64,000 nucleotides of DNA from the NCBI RefSeq assembly GCF_001514235.1, contig NZ_KQ948924.1, positions 565,832 to 629,831 of the forward strand, read 5' to 3'. The notes beneath the pieces were generated by a model. That model made no database searches, had not been told where the DNA came from, and saw nothing but the letters and a program-made list of their open reading frames with translations. Positions 44,120 to 52,762 of the stretch are shown in pieces. A program made the translations under genes and the position numbers. The first letter of the stretch is position 1; every line of letters starts with the position of its first letter. Source of the stretch: Streptomyces caeruleatus. GTDB taxonomy: Bacteria; Actinomycetota; Actinomycetes; Streptomycetales; Streptomycetaceae.

Positions 44120-45274
44120 ATGCGGGTGATCGGCCTGATGTCGGGCACGTCGTGCGACGCCATCGACGCCGCCGCCGCCGACCTGAGCCTCGTCGGCGAC
44201 AGCCTGGTACTCAGGCCGCTGGGGCTGGTGAGCGAGGCGTACGACAAGGTGCTGCGGGAGGCGCTCGGGGCGGCGCTGCCGCCGGGGACGACCTCGATGG
44301 CGCAGGTGTGCCTGCTCGACACGCGGATCGGGCAGGTTTTCGCGGCGGCCGCCGCGCGTGCGGACCGTGAACTGTGCGAGCGGCGGGCGGAGTTGGTGGC
44401 CTCGCACGGGCAGACGGTCTACCACTGGGCCGAGGACGGGAAGGTGTACGGCACCCTTCAGCTCGGGCAGCCCGCGTGGATCGCCGAGGCGACCGGGCTG
44501 CCCGTGGTCGCCGACTTCCGGCCCCGCGACATCGCCGCCGGCGGACAGGGCGCCCCGCTGGTCAGCCTGGTCGACCTGCTGTGGCTGCGCGGCCGGCCCG
44601 GCACGCCCGTCGCCCTCAACATCGGCGGGATCGCCAACCTCACCGCACCCGACGGCACCGCCTTCGACACCGGACCGGGCTGCGCGCTGATCGACGCGGC
44701 GGCGCGGGGGTTCAGCGGCGGACGGCTGGCGTACGACGTGGACGGGGCGCTGGCCGGTCGCGGCACCGTCCATGAACCGCTGCTGCGCCGGCTGCTGGAG
44801 GAGCCGTACTACGCGCTGCCCGCACCCAAGACGACCGGCAGGGAGCTCTTCCACCTGGGCCGTCTGCGGGACGCGTTGGCCGGATTCGGCACCCTGACCG
44901 CCGAGGACGTCGTCGCCACGCTGACCGTGCTCACGGCGCGGACGGTCGCCGACGCGGTGCGCGCTGCGGGCGCGACGGAGGTGATCGTCTCGGGCGGCGG
45001 GACCCGCAACCCGGTCCTGATGACGATGCTCGGGCAGTGCCTCCCCGGGGTGTCCCTTCGCACCTCCGACGAGCTGGGGCTGCCCGCGGCCGCGAAGGAG
45101 GCGTACGCCTTCGCCGTACTGGGCTTCCTGACCGTCCACGCCCTGCCCGGCAGCGTGCCCTCGGCCACGGGCGCCCGGCAGGCACGCGTACTCGGCTCGA
45201 TCACGCCCGGCCGGAACGGGCTGCGGCTTCCCCCACCCGCGGAGAACCGACCGGTACGGCTCGTCCTGGAGTGA
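44120..45274 (+). CDS. anmK: Anhydro-N-acetylmuramic acid kinase
   Basis: A 384-residue sugar kinase that hydrolyses and phosphorylates 1,6-anhydro-MurNAc to MurNAc-6-phosphate in cell-wall recycling. The start GLMSGTSCDAIDAA is the phosphate-binding signature, with VASHGQTVYH (catalytic region), VADFRPRDIAAGGQGAPL, LNIGGIANLT, FDTGPGCALID and VSGGGTRNPVLM. It follows the MHS transporter by 4 bp. No murQ is adjacent. Confidence 0.95.
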   Translation: MRVIGLMSGTSCDAIDAAAADLSLVGDSLVLRPLGLVSEAYDKVLREALGAALPPGTTSMAQVCLLDTRIGQVFAAAAARADRELCERRAELVASHGQTVYHWAEDGKVYGTLQLGQPAWIAEATGLPVVADFRPRDIAAGGQGAPLVSLVDLLWLRGRPGTPVALNIGGIANLTAPDGTAFDTGPGCALIDAAARGFSGGRLAYDVDGALAGRGTVHEPLLRRLLEEPYYALPAPKTTGRELFHLGRLRDALAGFGTLTAEDVVATLTVLTARTVADAVRAAGATEVIVSGGGTRNPVLMTMLGQCLPGVSLRTSDELGLPAAAKEAYAFAVLGFLTVHALPGSVPSATGARQARVLGSITPGRNGLRLPPPAENRPVRLVLE

Positions 45275-45289
45275 CGCGGCGGGCCCTCC

Positions 45290-45385
45290 GGGGCCGGATC
45301 CGGTGGTTCCGGGGCCGGATCCGGTGGTTCCGGGGCCGGATCCGGTGGTTCCGGGGCCGGATCCGGTGGTTCCGGGGCCGGATCC
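45290..45385. repeat. 21-bp tandem repeats, 4.6 copies
   Basis: Identical 21-bp units begin at 45290, 45311, 45332 and 45353, plus a partial unit from 45374. Each contains the perfect palindrome CCGGATCCGG and ends GTGGTTCC. They lie between the anmK stop and the DUF2510 gene and could form hairpins, acting as a terminator or a repeated binding site. Confidence 0.95.
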
Positions 45386-45424
45386 TCTCATCCGACTTTC
45401 ACCGACACCTCATACGGTGGGCGC

Positions 45425-46444
45425 ATGACGCAGGTGACTCCTCCCGGCTGGTACCCCGACCCGGGGCAGAAGAGTGACGGTCCGCCCACCGAGCGCTGGT
45501 GGGACGGCAAGGCATGGACGGATCAGGTCCGGCCCGTGGGGTCGGCGGACGTATGGGGCCCTCCGGAGCAGTTGGCGGCCGGCGGGGCGTATCCGGTGCA
45601 TCCGGGGTATCCCGGCCAGTTGCCGTCGGGCGGTCGGCGCGGGCTGCGCACGGGCATAGCCGTGGGAGTCGCCGCGGTCGTCCTCGCGAGCATCGGCGTC
45701 GGCGTGTACGCGCTGACCGCCGACGACGGCTCGGGCGGCGGCGCCGACTCCCAGCAGGGAGGCCCGGGCGGGCAGGGCGGCCCCGGAGGCGGTCAGGGCG
45801 GGCCCTTCGGCGGATCCGGGGGCGGTGACGGCGGGTCCGGGGGCGGCGGCAACGGCGGCGGGGACGGCGGTTCCGGCGGGGCGTCGCCCTCGCCCGACCA
45901 GTCCGAGGCGCCGAAGGTGGACAGCGGGTCGGTGACCGACGCCGTGAGCGGGATCAGTCTGACCATCCCGGACGGCTGGTACGGCCAGGAGATCAACTGG
46001 GGTGCCCACCTCGGGTCGGACAAGACGTACAAGTGCCCCTCCGACACCTCGCAGACCTGCATGAAGGGCGGCGCGTACTCGGCGCCCGCGCTCGCGCTCG
46101 GCACCAAGGGCGACACGGCCGAGGAGGTCGCGAAGGCGGACATCGCGGCGAACGCCGAGGAGTCCTACGGCAAGGGCTACGGGGAGATCACCTCGCACGA
46201 GGTGCTGGCCTCCAAGGCGGTGACGGTGGCCGGGCAGAAGGGCTATCTGGTCCGCTGGAAGGCGGTCACGAGCAAGGGCGCCGACGGCTACGTCGAGTCG
46301 CTGGCCTTCCCCTCGCCCGTCAGCGAGCGGCAGATCGTCGTGGTCCGCTTCGGCGTCGACGTCGACCAGGGCCAGGCGGTGCTGGACGAGATCGCCAAGG
46401 GCATCAAGGTGTCGACCGGCGGCGGCAACGGCCAGGACGTCTGA
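45425..46444 (+). CDS. DUF2510 membrane-anchored protein with Gly-rich linker
   Basis: A 339-residue protein. The N-terminus has a DUF2510 motif (PPGWYPDPGQ and RWWDGKAWTDQ), then a single TM segment (about residues 75-98, IAVGVAAVVLASIGVGVYAL). It is followed by a Gly/Ser/Gln-rich linker (about 100-165) and an exported C-terminal domain starting about 180 (GISLTIPDGWYGQEINWG). The domain resembles the lipoprotein LpqN-like fold seen in actinobacterial surface proteins, but I cannot confirm it. DUF2510 is thought to mediate protein contacts inside the cell. Function unknown. Confidence 0.8.
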   Translation: MTQVTPPGWYPDPGQKSDGPPTERWWDGKAWTDQVRPVGSADVWGPPEQLAAGGAYPVHPGYPGQLPSGGRRGLRTGIAVGVAAVVLASIGVGVYALTADDGSGGGADSQQGGPGGQGGPGGGQGGPFGGSGGGDGGSGGGGNGGGDGGSGGASPSPDQSEAPKVDSGSVTDAVSGISLTIPDGWYGQEINWGAHLGSDKTYKCPSDTSQTCMKGGAYSAPALALGTKGDTAEEVAKADIAANAEESYGKGYGEITSHEVLASKAVTVAGQKGYLVRWKAVTSKGADGYVESLAFPSPVSERQIVVVRFGVDVDQGQAVLDEIAKGIKVSTGGGNGQDV

Positions 46445-46479
46445 CGCACCCCCGACCGGAACCATCCGGGACATGATGC

Positions 46480-46524
46480 GGCCGGGTGGGGCGCCCCTCC
46501 GCTCAAGGGGAACCCCACCCGGCC
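46480..46524. terminator. Bidirectional terminator between DUF2510 and tetR genes
   Basis: GGCCGGGTGGGG (46480-46491) pairs perfectly with CCCCACCCGGCC (46513-46524), with a further CCCCT/AGGGG inner stem. It lies between converging genes and has no U-run, as often in Streptomyces. Confidence 0.75.
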
Positions 46525-46607
46525 GGGGGGTGCGCGCCGCCCCCGTCCCCACGGTGCGGCGCGGATCAGGTCACCGTCCAGTCATCCCGTGGACGGCGTC
46601 CTGAGCC

Positions 46608-47222
46608 TCAGGTGAGGCCCAGTGCGGGCAGCACGGCGGCCTCCACGAACCGGACGAGATAGTCGGGGTCGGCGTCCTCGCCCTCCAGCACGGGCCGGGC
46701 CCGCAGCACGCCGAAGATCTGGGCGGGGACGTACTCCAGGGCGGGATGGCCGGCGGCGACCTCCCCGCGCTCGACCCCCCGCAGCAAGATCTGCCGCAGT
46801 GCGTCGATCTCGGGGTCGATGAGCGCCTCGCGCAGCGCGCACTTGAGCTCCGGGTCCTCCATCACGGCGTGTCCCAGCGCCTGGAACAGCCGGGTGTCCT
46901 TGCCGGACCACGCGCCCGCGGCCCGTGCCGCCTCGCGCAGGTCACCGGCGAGCGTGCCGGTGTCGATGCCCTCGAAGCGCGTGAGCCGGCTGGCGCGCAG
47001 GGCCGCCGCCACGAACTGGGGCTTGGTCTTCCACTGCCGGTACAGCGTGGACTTGCTGCACCGGGTGCTGCTGGCGACGCCCTCCATGGTGACGGCGTCG
47101 TAACCGCACGCGCGGATCTGTTCGAGCACGGCGTCGAAGAACTCCTGCTCACGCTCGGGCGTGATCTTGGAGCGGCGCGAGGCGACGACCGTCTCCGGTC
47201 CCTCCGCGGCCTGCGACGTCAT
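46608..47222 (-). CDS. TetR-family regulator
   Basis: A 204-residue TetR-type repressor with the HTH at about residues 25-70 (FFDAVLEQIRACGYDAVTMEGVASSTRCSKSTLYRQWKTKPQF), and an all-helical ligand domain. The C-terminal part (PAQIFGVLRARPVLEGEDADPDYLVRFVEAAVLPAL) resembles regulators of the TetR_C_11/16 type. It is divergent from the PAP2 gene, with a dense operator array between them, strongly implying that it represses both itself and the PAP2/DMT pair. Confidence 0.92.
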   Translation of the reverse strand: MTSQAAEGPETVVASRRSKITPEREQEFFDAVLEQIRACGYDAVTMEGVASSTRCSKSTLYRQWKTKPQFVAAALRASRLTRFEGIDTGTLAGDLREAARAAGAWSGKDTRLFQALGHAVMEDPELKCALREALIDPEIDALRQILLRGVERGEVAAGHPALEYVPAQIFGVLRARPVLEGEDADPDYLVRFVEAAVLPALGLT

Positions 47223-47264
47223 CGGCTCTTCTCCTCACTTCCCGTGTGTGTCGTACGTCTATCG

Positions 47265-47365
47265 ATACGCCACTGTACCGGAACGCTGCCGTATCGGTAC
47301 AGTGGCGTATCGGTACAGTACCGTTTCGGTACATCGGCGTTTCGGTACGCCGCCGTACCGATGAG
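47265..47365. promoter_or_regulatory. Dense operator array between tetR and the PAP2 gene
   Basis: Four tandem 16-bp units with consensus GTWTCGGTAC plus 6 bases lie at 47291-47306, 47307-47322, 47323-47338 and 47339-47354. A perfect 16-bp inverted repeat links 47265-47280 (ATACGCCACTGTACCG) with 47295-47310. CGGTAC-A-GTACCG and CGGTACG-CCGC-CGTACCG palindromes are nested inside. It is likely a cooperative TetR binding platform. Confidence 0.8.
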
Positions 47366-47418
47366 TTCGACGGGTACCACCCAGCACCACCCACCGTTCG
47401 GCGAAAGGGCCGGGGGCA

Positions 47419-48234
47419 ATGAATGGCCGCACCGAGGCTGACCGGCCGGAGACCGACGCGATAGCGCGGCCTCCGCTCGTCCGGGAGCTCCTGCTCGTCG
47501 CAGGGCTCTTCCTCGTCTACAAGTTCGGCCGGCAGCTGGCCACGGGCCACACCGGCGAGGCGTTCCGCAACGCGGACCGCGTGTGGGACCTGGAACGAGC
47601 CGTCCATCTGCCCGGCGAGGGCTCGGTGCAGCACCTGCTGCTGCACGGCGACACGCTCATACACCTCGCGAACACCTACTACGCGACCGTGCACTTCCCG
47701 GCCACGGCGGCCTTCCTGGTCTGGACGTACCTGCGCCGCCCCGCCCACTACGTCTGGGCCCGCCGCGTCCTCGCCGCCGTCACCGCCGCCGCCCTGGTGG
47801 TCCATCTGACGTTCCCGCTGGCCCCGCCGCGCATGCTCGCCGCGACCGGCCTGATCGACACCGGCCGGGTCTACGGCCCCTCCGTGTACGGCCCACCCGG
47901 GACCGACCACCTCTCCAACCAGTTCGCGGCGATGCCGTCCCTGCACTTCGGCTGGGCCCTGATGGTGGCGATCGGCCTGATCGTGGCGACCCGCTCGCGA
48001 TACCGCTGGCTGTGGCTGCTCCACCCGCTGGTCACGCTGCTGGTCATCGTCGGCACGGCCAACCACTACTGGCTCGACGCGATCGTGGCGACGGCCATGC
48101 TCGGCATCGCGCTCGCGGTGCTGCACCCGCCGCGGCGCACGGCGACCACGGCGACCACGCCCGGACGCCGTGCCGACAAGCTCGTGCCCGCGGCCCGGGA
48201 CGAGGAACCCGGACTCGTGGGAGCGGGCCGATGA
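47419..48234 (+). CDS. PAP2-superfamily membrane phosphatase/phosphotransferase
   Basis: A 271-residue integral membrane protein with about five or six TM helices and PAP2 active-site elements AAMPSLHFGWALMVA (SxHxxxA/G region) and the final GTANHYWLDAI with catalytic His. It resembles Aur1/inositol-phosphoceramide synthase-like PAP2 proteins of actinobacteria, so it could be a lipid phosphotransferase or phosphatase. A hydrophilic tail follows about residue 235. Regulated by the divergent TetR protein; its TGA overlaps the ATG of the next gene. Confidence 0.85.
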   Translation: MNGRTEADRPETDAIARPPLVRELLLVAGLFLVYKFGRQLATGHTGEAFRNADRVWDLERAVHLPGEGSVQHLLLHGDTLIHLANTYYATVHFPATAAFLVWTYLRRPAHYVWARRVLAAVTAAALVVHLTFPLAPPRMLAATGLIDTGRVYGPSVYGPPGTDHLSNQFAAMPSLHFGWALMVAIGLIVATRSRYRWLWLLHPLVTLLVIVGTANHYWLDAIVATAMLGIALAVLHPPRRTATTATTPGRRADKLVPAARDEEPGLVGAGR

Positions 48235-49214
48235 ACGCCACCCTGATCGCCGTCGCCCTGTCCCTGTTCTCCGCGGTCGCCTACGCCGCCGCGGCCGTGG
48301 CCCAGGAACGGCTGGCCTCCCGTGCCCCGGGATCGGGCCTGATCCGGCTGCTGGGCTCCGGCGCCTGGTGGGGCGCCGTCCTCCTCAACGGCTCCGGCGC
48401 GCTGCTGCACGTCGTGGCCCTGAAGTACGGTCCGTTGACCGTGGTGCAGCCGCTCGGCGCGCTCACCCTGGTGGCCGCGGTGCCGCTGGGCGCGCGGATC
48501 GCCGGTCGGCGGGTCAGCGCGGTCGAGTGGCGCGGCACGGCGCTGACGCTCACCGGCCTGGCGGCGATCCTCGTGACGGCGTCCGGACCCGCGCCCGAGG
48601 AGGTGCTGAGCACGTCCGAGGCGGTGGCGGTCGCGGCCGTGTCGGTGGCGCTGATCGGCATGCTGTCGCGGCCGGGCGCCCGGCCGGGGCTGCGGCACGC
48701 GACGGCGTCCGGGTTCGCCTCCGGGGTGGGCTCGGCGCTCACGCAGACCGTGACCGTGGCCATGACGGACCACTCCGCCCCGCTGCTCAGCCCGCAGGTG
48801 ATCGGCGTGGCGCTACTGGTCGCGGCCCTCGCGGCGAGCGGGCTGCTGCTGTCGCAGACCGCCTACCAGGGTGGCCTCGGCGCTCCGCTGGCGATGGTGA
48901 CCCTGGCCAACCCCATGGCGGCCGGGGTGATCGGGCTGGTGCTGCTGGGCGAGCGGCTGCAGGGCGGCGCGCAGGGGGTGCTCCTCGCGCTGGCCGGGGC
49001 GGGCCTGGCGTCGTGGGGCGTGGTGCTGCTCAGCCGGGCGACTCCTGCTGCCCGCACGGCAGCGCCGCGAAAGGGGCGCGGGGAACTGCGCGATCAACCA
49101 CGGTACAGCCGCACCCGACGAACCATCCGACGCGGCACCCCCGTGGTCGCCGCCGCACAAGAACCGGCGTTGGTGCCCCGGCAACCGGAGCCGAGGCACC
49201 TCACACCGCTCTGA
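48231..49214 (+). CDS. DMT/EamA-like membrane transporter
   Basis: A 327-residue protein with about nine or ten TM helices in two homologous halves (EamA/DMT-type; first half has ALSLFSAVAYAAAAVAQERLA, the second ALTQTVTVAMTDHSAPLLSP and the LLLGERLQGGAQGVLL end-motif). The last 50 residues are hydrophilic and basic. The family exports or imports small metabolites; the substrate is not predictable. Coupled to the PAP2 gene by an ATGA overlap, so the two probably act together, for example in lipid turnover (inference). Confidence 0.82.
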   Translation: MNATLIAVALSLFSAVAYAAAAVAQERLASRAPGSGLIRLLGSGAWWGAVLLNGSGALLHVVALKYGPLTVVQPLGALTLVAAVPLGARIAGRRVSAVEWRGTALTLTGLAAILVTASGPAPEEVLSTSEAVAVAAVSVALIGMLSRPGARPGLRHATASGFASGVGSALTQTVTVAMTDHSAPLLSPQVIGVALLVAALAASGLLLSQTAYQGGLGAPLAMVTLANPMAAGVIGLVLLGERLQGGAQGVLLALAGAGLASWGVVLLSRATPAARTAAPRKGRGELRDQPRYSRTRRTIRRGTPVVAAAQEPALVPRQPEPRHLTPL

Positions 49215-49232
49215 GCAACTCCCCAGTCCGTA

Positions 49233-51284
49233 TTACTCGGTGATGATCGCCGGGTCGCTCACACCGGGCCGCCCGTTCTCGACGTGCCCGGCGAACCGTC
49301 GCAGGAACGCCGGGTCGGCGTCGGCGGCGACCGTCAGGTCGTACCAGCGCCGGCTCCCCGCGAGGTCGACCGTGCGGCACACCGTGGCCCCGGGTCGCAC
49401 GGTCACCGTCGTGGCACGGCCGCCGTACCCGTTGGCGATCTTCAGGCGGACGCTCGCCGTTCCCCTGTTGGTGAGGGTCAGCTCCACGTCATCCCCGGTG
49501 TGCCGGGCGGTCACCTCGGGGCCGGCCGTCTTGTTCGAGCCCTTGAACCAGCGCACGAAGCCGCCGGGGCCATGCACGGTGAGGTCGTACGAGCCGTTCG
49601 AGTACGCCGAGTTCCAGGTGTCCGCGATGCTCTTGCCGGCCTCGGTGGTGTACGTCCAGGGGCCGTCGGTGCGATTGCCGGACGTGACGTGGAAGGCGGC
49701 ACCGGCCTTGGCGCCGGAGGCGAAGGCCAGCGTGAACTTGCCGGCCGCGGCGTCGACGGAACCGTCCACGTGCGGGGCGTACCTGAGCGGCCGGGTCGGG
49801 CGCAGGCCGCGCTCCTGGCGGGGCATGTCCGGGTCGGCCGGCGGGGTCGGCTTGTAGTCGGGGTGCCGCTCGCGGTCCTGTGGCTCGTACTCGTCCGTCC
49901 CCGGCAGCGCGGCCGGGCGGCTGTCCTTGCGGGAGAAGTCGAAGGCCGAGGTCAGGTCGCCGCAGACGGCCCGGCGCCAGGGGGAGATGTTCGTCTCCCG
50001 CACACCGAAGCGGCGCTCCATGAAGCGCAGGATCGAGGTGTGGTCCAGCGTCTCGGAGCAGACGTAACCGCCCTTGCTCCACGGCGAGACGACCAGCATC
50101 GGCACGCGCGGGCCGAGGCCGTAGGGGCCGGCCGGGCGGTTGCTGTCGCCCTTGTAGAGGTCGAGCGAGACGTCGACGGTGGACTTGCCGCGAGAGGCGT
50201 CCTTCGGCGGCAGCGGCGGCACGACGTGGTCGAAGAAGCCGTCGTTCTCGTCATAGGTGATGAACAGGGCCGTCTTCGACCAGACCTCCGGGTTGGAGGT
50301 GAGGGCGTCCAGGACCTGGGCGATGTACCAGGCGCCGTAGTTCGAGGGCCAGTTGGAGTGCTCGGAGAAGGCCTCGGGGGCGGCGATCCAGGAGATCTGG
50401 GGCAGCTTGCCGGCCTTGACGTCGGCCTTGAGGCGGTCGAAGTAGCCTTCGCCGCTCTTGGCGTCGGTGCCGGTGCGGGCCTTGTCGTACCAGGGGTCGC
50501 CCGGCTTGGCGTCGCGGTACTTGTTGAAGTACAGCAGCGAGTTGTCGCCGTAGTTGCCGCGGTAGGCGTCCTGGATCCAGCCCCAGGAGCCCTTGGCGTC
50601 GAGGCCGTCGCCGATGTCCTGGTAGATCTTCCAGGAGACGCCCGCCTGCTCCAGGCGCTCGGGGTAGGTCGTCCAGCCGTAGCCGAGCTCGTCGTTGCCG
50701 AGGACCGGACCGCCGCCGGTGCCGTCGTTGCCCGTGCAGCCCGTCCACATGTAGTAGCGGTTCGGGTCGGTCGAGCCGATGAAGGAGCAGTGGTAGGCGT
50801 CGCAGACGGTGAAGGCGTCGGCGAGGGCGTAGTGGAAGGGGATGTCCTCGCGGGTCAGGTACGCCATGGTCGTGGTGCCCTTGGCGGGGACCCACTTGTC
50901 GTACTTGCCGCCGTTGTAGGCCTGCTGGCCGTCGGTCCAGCCGTGCGGCAGGCCCTCCAGGAACTGCATGCCCAGGTCGCCGGCGTCCGGGTGGAACGGC
51001 AGGATGTCCTTGCCGCCGTTCGACTGGTGCCAGATCGACTTGCCGTCGTCGCGCTTCACCGGGCGCGGGTCGCCGAAGCCACGGACGCCGCGCAGCTTGC
51101 CGAAGTAGTGGTCGAAGGAACGGTTCTCCTGCATCAGGACGACGATGTGCTCGACATCCTCGATCGACCCGGTGCGATGGTTCGCCGGGATCGCGGCGGC
51201 CCGCTGGATGCTGCTCGACAGAGCCGTGAACGCCGTGGTCGTGCCCGCGAGTTGAAGGAATCTGCGGCGATTGACTTCGGGCAT
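49233..51284 (-). CDS. Tat-secreted phospholipase C-type phosphoesterase
   Basis: A 683-residue phosphocholine-preferring phospholipase C of the non-haemolytic PlcN/AcpA type. The Tat signal is NRRRFLQLAG plus hydrophobic core and AAAIP cleavage region. The catalytic domain has VVLMQENRSFDHYFG, SFIGSTDPNRYYMWTG, YDENDGFFDHVVPP, and LDHTSILRFMERRFG. Two C-terminal DUF756-type beta domains follow (about residues 500-683). It would release phosphate-containing headgroups outside the cell, often under phosphate limitation. No clear PHO box is visible. Start ATG 51284. Confidence 0.93.
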   Translation of the reverse strand: MPEVNRRRFLQLAGTTTAFTALSSSIQRAAAIPANHRTGSIEDVEHIVVLMQENRSFDHYFGKLRGVRGFGDPRPVKRDDGKSIWHQSNGGKDILPFHPDAGDLGMQFLEGLPHGWTDGQQAYNGGKYDKWVPAKGTTTMAYLTREDIPFHYALADAFTVCDAYHCSFIGSTDPNRYYMWTGCTGNDGTGGGPVLGNDELGYGWTTYPERLEQAGVSWKIYQDIGDGLDAKGSWGWIQDAYRGNYGDNSLLYFNKYRDAKPGDPWYDKARTGTDAKSGEGYFDRLKADVKAGKLPQISWIAAPEAFSEHSNWPSNYGAWYIAQVLDALTSNPEVWSKTALFITYDENDGFFDHVVPPLPPKDASRGKSTVDVSLDLYKGDSNRPAGPYGLGPRVPMLVVSPWSKGGYVCSETLDHTSILRFMERRFGVRETNISPWRRAVCGDLTSAFDFSRKDSRPAALPGTDEYEPQDRERHPDYKPTPPADPDMPRQERGLRPTRPLRYAPHVDGSVDAAAGKFTLAFASGAKAGAAFHVTSGNRTDGPWTYTTEAGKSIADTWNSAYSNGSYDLTVHGPGGFVRWFKGSNKTAGPEVTARHTGDDVELTLTNRGTASVRLKIANGYGGRATTVTVRPGATVCRTVDLAGSRRWYDLTVAADADPAFLRRFAGHVENGRPGVSDPAIITE

Positions 51285-51318
51285 GAGTGGGGGACCTCTT
51301 CCCATCTAGGGTGGTTTG

Positions 51319-51332
51319 ACCAGCCGGCTGGT
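51319..51332. promoter_or_regulatory. 14-bp palindrome between plc and the MHS gene
   Basis: ACCAGCCGGCTGGT is a perfect palindrome 35 bp upstream of the plc start, in the divergent promoter region. It is a candidate operator for either gene; the binding protein is unknown. Confidence 0.4.
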
Positions 51333-51458
51333 GACGGAAGCCGCGCGGAAGGAGTGTTCCAGGAGCACCAAACGTCAGGGAAGGGTCCGGTGGCGCTCGT
51401 GTGAAAGTCGGCGGTACGGGAGGTGTGCCGGGAGCCGCGCGCGGGGATGGTCGCGATC

Positions 51459-52745
51459 ATGACAGAGACGACGCGCACGGATTCCCCGCCGACCTCACGG
51501 CCCGTACGCCAGCTCCTCGCCGCCTCCGTCGGCAATGCCGTGGAGTGGTACGACTGGTACGCCTACACCTTCCTCGCCACCTATATCGCGGCCGAGGTCT
51601 TCCCGAAGAGCGCGGACAACTCCCTGGTGCCGCTGCTCTCGACGTTCGCGGTCTTCGCGGTGGGCTTCTTCATGCGGCCGGTGGGCGGGCTGCTGATGGG
51701 CGCCATCGCGGACCGCCGCGGCCGGCGCTCCGCCCTGACGGTCACCATCCTGCTGATGGGCGGCAGCAGCCTGCTGGTCGGCCTGACCCCGACGTACGAG
51801 ACGGCGGGCGTCCTCGCCCCGGTGATCCTCGTGCTGGCCCGTCTCCTCCAAGGCCTGTCGGTGGGCGGCGAGTTCGCGGCGTCGACGACGTTCCTGGTCG
51901 AGTCGGCCGGGCCGGGCCGGCGCGGGCTGTTCTCCAGCTTCCAGTACGTGTCGACGACCGCCGGACAGCTGGTCGCCTCCGGTATCGCGACGCTGCTGGT
52001 GGACACGTTGAGCGACGGGCAGATGAACGGCTGGGGCTGGCGGGTGCCCTTCGTCCTCGGTGCCGTGCTCAGCCTGGTCGGCTTCTGGATCCGGCAGGGC
52101 GCGCAGGAGACGAGGAGCGCCGAGCAGCGACAGGCGCCGCGTCCCGGCCTGTTGGAGGCACTGCGCCGCCACCCCCGCCAGTCCCTGCTGATCTGCGGCA
52201 TCACCGCGGGCGGCACGATCGCCTACTACACCTGGACCTCGTACCTGCCGACGTACGCCGAACTCAACGCGGGCATCGAGAAGTCGGACGCGCTGCTCAC
52301 GGGCACGATCTCGCTGGCCTTCTTCGGCCTGCTCCAGCCGATCGGCGGCCTCCTCTCGGACCGCTTCGGCCGCCGCCCGCTCCTCCTCTTCTTCGGCCTG
52401 GGCTTCACCCTCCTCACCGTCCCCCTGCTGCACGCCCTGCACGACTCGTTCGCGACGCTCCTGCTCGTGCAGTGCGCGGGCATGGTGCTGCTGACCGGGT
52501 TCACCTCGATCAGCGCGGCCGTGAACGCCGAGGTGTTCCCACCCCGGGTGCGGGCGGCGGGCATCGGCTTCCCGTACTCGCTGACGGTGGCGATGTTCGG
52601 CGGTACGGCGCCGTACGTGGGCACGCTGTTCAAGGAGTTGGGTCACGCGGACCTCTTCCCCTGGTACGTCGCCGTCCTGTGCCTCGGCTCTTCGCTGGTG
52701 TACCTGCGCCTTCCGGAGACCGCGCACAAACCGCTGGAACGATGA
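51459..52745 (+). CDS. MHS-type MFS transporter
   Basis: A 428-residue 12-TM metabolite:H+ symporter (shikimate/alpha-ketoglutarate permease-like). Signature regions are AASVGNAVEWYDWYAYTFLATYIAAEVFP, GAIADRRGRRSAL, LLQGLSVGGEFAASTTFLVE and GGLLSDRFGRRPLL. The ATG at 51459 is preferred; 51447 is a nearby alternative. Substrate is uncertain, most likely an organic acid. The stop overlaps a possible ATG of the next gene. Confidence 0.88.
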   Translation: MTETTRTDSPPTSRPVRQLLAASVGNAVEWYDWYAYTFLATYIAAEVFPKSADNSLVPLLSTFAVFAVGFFMRPVGGLLMGAIADRRGRRSALTVTILLMGGSSLLVGLTPTYETAGVLAPVILVLARLLQGLSVGGEFAASTTFLVESAGPGRRGLFSSFQYVSTTAGQLVASGIATLLVDTLSDGQMNGWGWRVPFVLGAVLSLVGFWIRQGAQETRSAEQRQAPRPGLLEALRRHPRQSLLICGITAGGTIAYYTWTSYLPTYAELNAGIEKSDALLTGTISLAFFGLLQPIGGLLSDRFGRRPLLLFFGLGFTLLTVPLLHALHDSFATLLLVQCAGMVLLTGFTSISAAVNAEVFPPRVRAAGIGFPYSLTVAMFGGTAPYVGTLFKELGHADLFPWYVAVLCLGSSLVYLRLPETAHKPLER

Positions 52746-52762
52746 CCTGGCAGGATGCCGGT

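Noticed and set aside
45290..45385. CRISPR array
   Set aside because: Repeats are contiguous without spacers and no cas genes are near.
47291..47354. CRISPR-like tandem repeats
   Set aside because: The 16-bp units abut directly and lie between a regulator and its target, so an operator array is a better reading.
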